From CAXBYZ01 sp043826085 (GTDB taxonomy: Bacteria; Patescibacteriota; Microgenomatia; UBA1400; CG1-02-47-37), in the NCBI GenBank assembly GCA_043826085.1, contig JBDRQW010000014.1, positions 1-5,095 on the forward strand: a DNA stretch of 5,095 nt. Reading direction: 5' to 3'. Numbering within the stretch: the stretch's first letter is position 1; every line of letters starts with the position of its first letter. Shown here piece after piece: positions 1 to 4,238 of this stretch. Below the pieces are notes generated by a model, which was not told where the DNA came from, did not search any database, and saw only the letters and a list, made by a program, of their open reading frames with translations. The position numbers were made by a program, and so were the translations under genes.

Positions 1-274
1 CATCTTTTAAAATATTTCTTAAAAAAACCGGTGACGAATCCTGATCAATTATTCTTAAATCAATTTCCGGCTGATTCTGCCCCAAGGCTTTCTGCAATAT
101 CAACCCCAACTCTGCTTCATTCTGTTTATTCTTTTTTTCCAACACCACCGCCACATCCACATCCCGCCCTCGTCGCTTTTTACCGGTCACAAACGAACCA
201 TATAAATACGCCAACTTCACTGGCTGTTCCAATAACGCTTGTCTGATTTTCTCACTCACTTCCCTTTTCTTCAT
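1..274 (-). CDS. MNT-type minimal nucleotidyltransferase (partial, C-terminus off window)
   Basis: This open frame starts at the ATG at 274 and runs off the left edge after 91 codons without a stop. It reads as a small polymerase-beta-fold nucleotidyltransferase. Residues 22-42 contain the signature GS (26-27) followed by DVDVAV, with metal-binding Asp38 and Asp40, and a likely third carboxylate at Asp72 in EIDLRII. This is the GSx(9-10)DxD pattern of the MntA/MNT family. Members are often the antitoxin of MNT-HEPN pairs, where MntA transfers AMP to the HEPN toxin, but stand-alone members exist. The partner would lie left of the window and cannot be seen. There is no clear Shine-Dalgarno at normal spacing; a TATAAT hexamer lies six bases before the ATG, so the transcript may be leaderless. 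Family call is firm; the toxin-antitoxin role is inference. Confidence 0.85.
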   Translation of the reverse strand, partial: MKKREVSEKIRQALLEQPVKLAYLYGSFVTGKKRRGRDVDVAVVLEKKNKQNEAELGLILQKALGQNQPEIDLRIIDQDSSPVFLRNILKD

Positions 275-280
275 ATCCCT

Positions 281-286
281 ATTATA
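281..286 (-). promoter_or_regulatory. Perfect -10 hexamer of the nucleotidyltransferase gene
   Basis: TATAAT on the minus strand is followed by AGGGAT and then the ATG at 274. A start site 6-7 bases downstream would fall on the start codon, giving a leaderless mRNA. AGGG could alternatively act as a very close ribosome site. No convincing -35 is seen; a weak TTGAAG lies 19 bases upstream, inside the palindrome region. Confidence 0.5.
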
Positions 287-298
287 CCGTATCAAACC

Positions 299-339
299 TA
301 CGAACCTTCAACTAAATCACTCAAGGTTCGTAACCTTGA
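299..339. repeat. Palindromic element, intergenic copy, with an extra half-site
   Basis: The main palindrome spans 321-339, with arms TCAAGGTT and AACCTTGA around a CGT centre. A further half-site, TACGAACCTT at 299-308, is the exact reverse complement of 323-332, so two alternative hairpins share the middle arm. The 15-base core AAGGTTCGTAACCTT (323-337) recurs exactly at 2914-2928 inside the radical SAM gene. The element lies between the Cys-rich protein gene and the nucleotidyltransferase gene, and the half-site overlaps where a -35 for the latter would be. No T-tract follows on either strand, so it is not a standard intrinsic terminator. It may be a dispersed REP-like element, an operator, or both. 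Confidence 0.75.
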
Positions 340-434
340 CTAACTATAAGCCTATTACCTATCCCTTTATTCTCAACAACTCTTTGTCTACAAAAGCCAC
401 TTACCTCATAACATCACTACGTCATGATTTCACT

Positions 435-1004
435 TTACTGTGGTATTCCATCCTCTGCTACTGGCGTAGCTGTAGATGATGGAAAATGTTGATTAATAAA
501 ATCGGCAACACCAATCTCCATCATCTTCCACCACGAGCGAACCAACCCTGTTTCAACCACCTCAACCTCCTCAGCCTCCTCAACCACCTCAACATCTGGC
601 TCATTTAACTTTTCCACTTCACCACAACAAACCCCGTTTAAGCAAGATCCCGAAAGATAAATCATACCCATCTCCGCACAATCGCCTTTAACAATACATT
701 CCCCGGAACAAGTATATAACTCCTTATCACTAACTTCCTTACATGTCTTGCTATATACTATTTTGCATTTTTCATCTGCTTTACTATATTTACACTTATA
801 ATAATCATCTACACAACCCATAGCCTTGCATTCAACTTTACTCAACCCCTTACAAACCCCAACCTGATAAGCTTGTGACTCTATTCTGGTTTTTTGATTA
901 ACTTGCCGTCCTACCAACAAACCCACTATAAGTAAAATCAAAACCAAAATTCCTCCCACTATTTTTTTCCAATTCTTTTTTAATTTAAATCTTTTCTTTG
1001 CCAT
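435..1004 (-). CDS. Membrane-anchored Cys-rich extracytoplasmic protein, unknown function
   Basis: I do not recognise a named family for this 189-residue protein. It begins with a basic stretch (residues 1-14, MAKKRFKLKK) followed by one hydrophobic segment at about 15-33, predicting an inside N-terminus and an external remainder. All 12 cysteines lie at residues 51-127 (51, 59, 64, 71, 80, 88, 99, 103, 109, 121, 126, 127), an even number in a compact region, as in a small domain held by disulfides. A low-complexity Val/Glu stretch follows at about 138-151, then a tail that includes SWW and ends in Gln. The gene upstream encodes a membrane-anchored CPHC thioredoxin-fold protein, a plausible oxidant or isomerase for these cysteines. 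The start is the ATG at 1004; no Shine-Dalgarno is visible. A surface structural or binding role is conceivable, but no enzyme motif is seen. Confidence 0.8.
   Translation of the reverse strand: MAKKRFKLKKNWKKIVGGILVLILLIVGLLVGRQVNQKTRIESQAYQVGVCKGLSKVECKAMGCVDDYYKCKYSKADEKCKIVYSKTCKEVSDKELYTCSGECIVKGDCAEMGMIYLSGSCLNGVCCGEVEKLNEPDVEVVEEAEEVEVVETGLVRSWWKMMEIGVADFINQHFPSSTATPVAEDGIPQ
553..593. repeat. Short imperfect tandem repeat coding a Val/Glu linker
   Basis: The 14-base sequence TCAACCACCTCAAC occurs at 553-566 and again at 580-593, 27 bases apart, with related CCTCCTCAG units between. It keeps the reading frame of the Cys-rich protein and encodes its acidic VEVVE-type linker, so it looks like slippage-driven linker growth. 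Confidence 0.6.
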
Positions 1005-1011
1005 AATTCAT

Positions 1012-1017
1012 AGTATC
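1012..1017 (-). promoter_or_regulatory. Possible -10 element of the Cys-rich protein gene
   Basis: GATACT, preceded by TGT in an extended -10 arrangement, lies seven bases before the ATG at 1004. The match to TATAAT is partial (4 of 6). It is listed because the same spacing recurs before other genes here; alone it is weak. Confidence 0.3.
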
Positions 1018-1022
1018 ACACA

Positions 1023-1043
1023 TACACACATCTGATGTGTGTA
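1023..1043. repeat. Perfect 10-bp-arm palindrome between two genes
   Basis: Arms TACACACATC and GATGTGTGTA flank a single central T. As RNA it could fold with about 9 pairs and a three-base loop. It starts 4 bases after the CPHC protein stop codon and ends 18 bases before the Cys-rich protein start. A second GTGTGAT-like half lies alongside at 1015-1022 and could compete for pairing. No U-run follows in the minus direction, so a simple terminator is unlikely. It covers the -35 position of the possible promoter at 1012-1017, as an operator might, or it could set an RNA processing point or mRNA end between the two genes. Confidence 0.7.
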
Positions 1044-1047
1044 ATTC

Positions 1048-1641
1048 TTATTTCACTTCATCAATTTTTATCTTCTCAACCAATTCACTTACACTATCGC
1101 AAACCTCCCCGGGCTCGCCATTAGTTAACCTACAAATAATTGCCGTTAAATTTTTCACCTCCTCAGCTTCTCCCGATCTTTCACCGCTCCCCAATCTTGT
1201 ATAACGACACCCAAATAACATAAAGGGTATGGCTCCGCCGTTAATATCGCTATACTCCTCAAACACAGCTGAATCAGTAGTATTATCCATATTATCACGC
1301 ACAGAAATTTTATCCCCGAATAAAGCCACTACCTTTTCAAAAATAGGATGCTCCCAGGTACAATGAGGACAATTACTACTGCCAAACATATAAATTATTG
1401 GCTTTTCTTCTTCATAACAAATCTCTTTTTCAATAACTACAAAATTTCCCACAGTTAAAACTTTTTCTTCTTCCTTTTTATCTAGCACCTTTTCCTGCTC
1501 CACCGGCACCTCAGCTTTTTTATTTTTCATTACCCTTAATTCCGTCCACATACTCCCAATCGCAAAAGCCGCCCCCACCAATAAAACCGTCATCACTATT
1601 TGTAAAACACTACCTTTTGAATTAACTTCTTTCTTTGCCAT
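1048..1641 (-). CDS. Membrane-anchored CPHC thioredoxin-fold oxidoreductase (DsbA/DsbG-like)
   Basis: This 197-residue protein, counted from the ATG at 1641, has a basic N-terminus (MAKK) and one membrane helix at about 12-32. A charged Lys/Glu linker (about 36-62) leads to an external thioredoxin-like domain. The domain carries SSNCPHC with redox cysteines 91 and 94, the CPHC motif typical of DsbA, and a cis-proline candidate, Pro139 in GGAIPFML. Four more cysteines (75, 145, 170, 181) could form structural disulfides. The expected activity is making or reshuffling disulfides outside the membrane; a likely client is the 12-Cys protein encoded just downstream. The frame stays open back to a GTG at 1716, but the MAKK start is preferred: it mirrors the next gene, places the basic residues next to the helix, and the extra 75 bases contain promoter-like sequence. 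No clear Shine-Dalgarno precedes either start. Confidence 0.82.
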   Translation of the reverse strand: MAKKEVNSKGSVLQIVMTVLLVGAAFAIGSMWTELRVMKNKKAEVPVEQEKVLDKKEEEKVLTVGNFVVIEKEICYEEEKPIIYMFGSSNCPHCTWEHPIFEKVVALFGDKISVRDNMDNTTDSAVFEEYSDINGGAIPFMLFGCRYTRLGSGERSGEAEEVKNLTAIICRLTNGEPGEVCDSVSELVEKIKIDEVK

Positions 1642-1647
1642 ACACTT

Positions 1648-1656
1648 ACTATAGCA
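1648..1656 (-). promoter_or_regulatory. Extended -10 element of the CPHC protein gene
   Basis: TGC-TATAGT is an extended -10 sequence ending seven bases before the ATG at 1641 (six intervening bases, AAGTGT), suggesting a leaderless or nearly leaderless start. An alternative promoter a little upstream pairs TTGATA (1693-1698) with TATATA (1669-1674) across 18 bases. Either would separate the two membrane-protein genes transcriptionally from the peptidase gene. Confidence 0.45.
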
Positions 1657-1725
1657 AATATCGCCAAATATATAAAGCCTTTTTTCGTCTTCTATCAATA
1701 ATCCCCTCTTCTTCACCCTACAATC

Positions 1726-2625
1726 TCAACCCCCAAACACTCTCTGACAATATTCTTCAAAAGTCGTTCCTTGAGATTCTGCCAAGTACATCATACTACT
1801 CAACATACCAAACTTTTCACTAAAAAACACTGTTTTAATTCTCTCTCCCTCAGGATACATCCACCTTTCTATATTTTCCTCAAACTCTAAAATCAGTCTT
1901 CCCGCCATCGGATCAAACAAAATCAATCCTTGTTTAGCATACCTATGAAACCAAAAGCTCGCTACCACAGCCAAAGCATGGCCATTATGCCAACTCCACC
2001 ACTCTTCTCCATTATCATTTGTCACAATCTCTAAATTTCCCCCTTCAATCGCTTGTTGTTCTATTTCTCTAACCTCTTCTTGCATTTTTTTCGGTCTGGG
2101 TAAACACCTCACTCCAATTACCCCATGATAACTCTCATCTGATTCCACTGCAACAAATCTTCCTTGAATACTATCATCAAATAAATCCCCTACCACCCCT
2201 GTTATACTACCTGCTTCTGCAATTCTATCTTTCATTTCTTTCTTTCTTTCTAACCCCATTTTCATTAATTCAGCATATAAATCAAAATTAATACTCATTG
2301 TTTTTTCATTAAAAAGTGCATAAAAAATCACCGCACTGATATAACAAGCATCTCTCGTGGGTTGATGTAATCCCGGTAAAGCCAACCACACATCTTTACC
2401 TAAAGTTAAACTTTCTCTTCCTCTCAAATAATAATTACCATTATCTTCACCTACCGTGATAAAATCACCATCACTATTATCTTCATATTGACCAATGTAA
2501 TACAAGTGGTCAGATCCACCAACGAACTCCTCAAAGGGAGCAATCAAGTCCAACCGCAACAAATGATCATACCTTTCTTTAGACATTCTCTCCTGTGGAA
2601 TAATTCTTTGAAATCTTTCACTCAT
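1726..2625 (-). CDS. Putative C39-like (papain-fold) cysteine peptidase
   Basis: This 299-residue protein has no signal peptide or membrane helix and should be cytoplasmic. Candidate active-site residues appear in papain/C39 order: Gln88 and Cys94 in HQPTRDACYISA at the start of a hydrophobic helix, His216 in WHNGHALAVV at a strand, and Asp238 in LILFDPMAG. Spacing and context (Q-x5-C, GHALAVV, then DPxxG) resemble Peptidase_C39-like domains, which trim leader peptides from bacteriocin precursors. Overall similarity to a named family is not evident to me, so the peptidase call is motif-based. The gene begins 19 bases after the radical SAM gene, with AGGA at 2630-2633 four bases before the ATG, and is probably co-transcribed. 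The context suggests cleavage of the small modified peptide encoded at the head of the cluster. A transglutaminase-like or acyltransferase use of the same triad is an alternative. Confidence 0.6.
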   Translation of the reverse strand: MSERFQRIIPQERMSKERYDHLLRLDLIAPFEEFVGGSDHLYYIGQYEDNSDGDFITVGEDNGNYYLRGRESLTLGKDVWLALPGLHQPTRDACYISAVIFYALFNEKTMSINFDLYAELMKMGLERKKEMKDRIAEAGSITGVVGDLFDDSIQGRFVAVESDESYHGVIGVRCLPRPKKMQEEVREIEQQAIEGGNLEIVTNDNGEEWWSWHNGHALAVVASFWFHRYAKQGLILFDPMAGRLILEFEENIERWMYPEGERIKTVFFSEKFGMLSSMMYLAESQGTTFEEYCQRVFGG

Positions 2626-2644
2626 AGTGTCCTATATATTACAC

Positions 2645-4042
2645 TTATATACTATTAATTGCAAAAGATAAGCATCCATATTTTATCAATCTTCTAGCTT
2701 CCAGTTTCAACAACTCAGGTAACATTTCTTTATAAACTTCACAATATGGCGATCTTTCTCGCCAATCACCTTTTCTTTCTCGACTCAACAAAGGACAACC
2801 CCCGCAACAAACATATCTCCATTTACACCCCAAACATTCTTTTTTACCCTCTACTCCTCTACCATCGGTAAAATCATTTTTTCTCATAGCTTTCATGAAA
2901 TCACTTCTACATGAAGGTTCGTAACCTTCATGTGAGTCCCTCATCCCCATCATCATTTGACATCCAAATAACCTTCCATTTATACCAATTGCTAGATAAC
3001 TTCTTCCCATTCCACAAACATATTTGTGAGGCTTACCAATCACCACCCCATCCAGCAAGCCATTACAGACTCTATATTTTGGTATGTTTAATTCCACTCT
3101 TTTATATGCCTTTTTAAGATATTTAATTAAATCTTTATTGTTTGCCTCTAATTTCTTTCCCACTCCAATATCTCTATAAAAATTAAAAGCAAAAGGTATT
3201 TTTTTTCTTAAAAAGAAATCTGTCAAAGCCGGTAAGTTTTCAATATTATTTTTAGTAATCGTCACCGAAACATTAAAACTAACTTTTCCTTTTATCAAAT
3301 TCTCAATTCCTTTAATAACCAACAAAAAACTTCCTCTACCATCAGCAAACTGTCTTTGTACGTCGTGATATTTACCCAAACCATCCAAACTAACCGCCAC
3401 TCTTATTTTCATTTTTTTAAGTTTCCTAGCCACTTTTCTAGTTAATAAAATCCCATTTGTCATTACTACAAAATCCACCTTTAAACCTTTTTTCTCTCCC
3501 AATTTTCTCATCTCTATCACAAAAGCAATTATCTCATTCAACCTTAATAAACTTTCCCCTCCTGACAACTTAAACTTCACCTTTAAAAATCCTTGTTTTT
3601 TAGCCGTATTGATCACCCTCTTGCCAATCTCCCTCATTTTTTCCCTACTCATAAACTCGTCACTCTTCTTTACATAACAATACTTACACCTCAAGTTACA
3701 CTGATTCGTTATATGCATCCATACTTCAAAAACTTTTGGCTTTTGATTAACAATCATCTTTTTTCCCCCCTGCTCTAAACTCGCCAACCCTTTGTCTATC
3801 AAACTTAAAATTAATTTCTGCAAATCTTTAATCTCGGCTTTTTTATCTTCCAACTTAATTAGTTTAAATACTTCCCCTACATTTCGTTTTCCATCAATCA
3901 AATCATAAACTAATTTAGTCGTCTCATCTACCACTACCAACCCATCACTACCCAATGGTAAAAACACATACCAATAACTATCCAGTTTTCCCCAATAACT
4001 TTCTTTGACTCGGCACAAAACCGTTCTCAGCCCCACTCTCAT
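2645..4042 (-). CDS. Radical SAM/SPASM peptide-modifying enzyme with N-terminal PqqD-like domain
   Basis: This 465-residue protein, counted from the ATG at 4042, is a radical SAM peptide maturase by architecture. About residues 20-90 form a PqqD-like peptide-binding domain (LVVVDETTKLVYDLIDGKR and following helices). The radical SAM core carries CNLRCKYCY with Cys115, Cys119 and Cys122 for the SAM-binding 4Fe-4S cluster, and the GGE motif at 161-163. The C-terminal SPASM domain shows the full seven-Cys pattern: C343-x12-G-x4-C361, C403-x2-C406-x5-C412-x3-C416, and C434, for two auxiliary clusters. Such enzymes (PqqE, MftC, sactipeptide and ranthipeptide maturases) make C-C or thioether links in a ribosomal peptide. 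The likely substrate is the 37-residue Cys peptide encoded just upstream. A TTG at 4051, abutting the peptide gene, is an alternative start; translational coupling is likely either way. A palindromic element lies within the SPASM coding region. Confidence 0.93.
   Translation of the reverse strand: MRVGLRTVLCRVKESYWGKLDSYWYVFLPLGSDGLVVVDETTKLVYDLIDGKRNVGEVFKLIKLEDKKAEIKDLQKLILSLIDKGLASLEQGGKKMIVNQKPKVFEVWMHITNQCNLRCKYCYVKKSDEFMSREKMREIGKRVINTAKKQGFLKVKFKLSGGESLLRLNEIIAFVIEMRKLGEKKGLKVDFVVMTNGILLTRKVARKLKKMKIRVAVSLDGLGKYHDVQRQFADGRGSFLLVIKGIENLIKGKVSFNVSVTITKNNIENLPALTDFFLRKKIPFAFNFYRDIGVGKKLEANNKDLIKYLKKAYKRVELNIPKYRVCNGLLDGVVIGKPHKYVCGMGRSYLAIGINGRLFGCQMMMGMRDSHEGYEPSCRSDFMKAMRKNDFTDGRGVEGKKECLGCKWRYVCCGGCPLLSRERKGDWRERSPYCEVYKEMLPELLKLEARRLIKYGCLSFAINSI
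2909..2933. repeat. Palindromic element inside the radical SAM gene
   Basis: Arms ACATGAAGGTT and AACCTTCATGT (11 bp each) flank a CGT centre. The inner 15 bases are identical to the intergenic palindrome at 323-337. It is in frame and encodes HEGYEPSC, residues 371-378, in the variable stretch between the first auxiliary-cluster Cys pair (343, 361) and the CxxC at 403. The position suggests a loop that tolerates insertion, as described for palindromic elements within Rickettsia genes. Confidence 0.75.
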
Positions 4043-4051
4043 AACTATCAA

Positions 4052-4165
4052 TTATTCTGTTTCTAAGTTATCTTGATTTCCGCAAGCATCGCACTGACCA
4101 CACAACTCAACCTGATCAGACTCTACTTCTCTTTCAGAAATAACTAACGCTTTACTTAACTGCAT
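4052..4165 (-). CDS. Small Cys-containing peptide, candidate RiPP precursor
   Basis: This is a 37-residue ORF with ATG at 4165 and TAA at 4054-4052. The N-terminal part (residues 1-21, beginning MQLSKALVIS) is leader-like, with hydrophobic then acidic residues. Residues 22-31 read CGQCDACGNQ, a C-x2-C-x2-C motif, followed by the acidic tail DNLETE. An ideal AGGAGG lies three bases upstream, the strongest ribosome site in the window. The stop codon is 9 bases from the ATG of the radical SAM gene. Small peptide first, then PqqD domain, radical SAM/SPASM and peptidase, is the standard order of RiPP clusters, so this is the probable substrate. The three cysteines are the natural candidates for thioether bonds, or Asp/Asn/Gln side chains for C-C bonds. 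I know no named family for it. A tiny metal-binding peptide is the main alternative. Confidence 0.75.
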   Translation of the reverse strand: MQLSKALVISEREVESDQVELCGQCDACGNQDNLETE

Positions 4166-4168
4166 AAA

Positions 4169-4175
4169 CCTCCTT
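4169..4175 (-). promoter_or_regulatory. Strong Shine-Dalgarno of the peptide gene
   Basis: AAGGAGG ends three bases before the ATG at 4165. It is the only near-consensus site in the window and supports the short ORF as a highly translated gene, as expected for a precursor made in excess over its enzymes. Confidence 0.85.
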
Positions 4176-4194
4176 TTTATATAGTTACCCATAT

Positions 4195-4225
4195 CCTATA
4201 CTTATATGTTATAATATCTTGACAA
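4195..4225 (-). promoter_or_regulatory. Possible promoter of the peptide/radical SAM operon
   Basis: TTGTCA (4225-4220) matches the -35 consensus at five of six positions, and TATAGG (4200-4195) is a candidate -10; the 19-base spacer is longer than ideal. Other AT-rich hexamers nearby could serve instead. It overlaps the divergent plus-strand promoter, so the two directions may compete. Confidence 0.35.
4207..4215 (+). promoter_or_regulatory. Extended -10 promoter of the divergent gene
   Basis: TGT followed by the perfect hexamer TATAAT (4210-4215) is an extended -10 element, which needs little or no -35. Transcription would start near 4222, and AAGG at 4224-4227 could serve as a modest ribosome site 11 bases before the ATG at 4239. 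Short flanking arms CATAT (4190-4194) and ATATG (4204-4208) might be an operator, but are weak evidence in such AT-rich sequence. Confidence 0.55.
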
Positions 4226-4238
4226 GGTTTATGACATT

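Noticed and set aside
31..246. Plus-strand open frame of 71 codons
   Set aside because: It is antisense to the nucleotidyltransferase, which has clear motifs; the translation is a Pro/Thr/His-rich shadow with no ribosome site.
321..339. Intrinsic terminator for the minus-strand genes
   Set aside because: The hairpin is good but is not followed by a T-run in either direction, and the same core occurs inside a coding region.
1642..1716. GTG start at 1716 for the CPHC protein
   Set aside because: It would place 25 residues, including two cysteines, before a typical MAKK-plus-helix N-terminus. The stretch contains promoter-like hexamers, and no Shine-Dalgarno precedes the GTG.
1635..1823. Plus-strand open frame of 62 codons over the CPHC/peptidase junction
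   Set aside because: Antisense to two supported genes, low-complexity Tyr/Ser composition, no ribosome site.
2911..3117. Plus-strand open frame of 68 codons within the radical SAM gene
   Set aside because: Shadow of a gene with complete radical SAM and SPASM motifs; it begins within the palindrome by chance.
3593..3778. Plus-strand open frame of 61 codons within the radical SAM gene
   Set aside because: Antisense to the cluster-binding CNLRCKYCY region; no independent support.
4043..4051. TTG start at 4051 for the radical SAM protein
   Set aside because: It adds only three residues, has no better ribosome site than the ATG at 4042, and TTG is a rare start; not excluded, because it directly abuts the peptide stop codon.
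4052..4165. Peptide as a ferredoxin or zinc-ribbon fragment
   Set aside because: Only three cysteines and no fourth ligand or conserved fold around them; the gene position before a PqqD/radical SAM fusion is better explained by a precursor.
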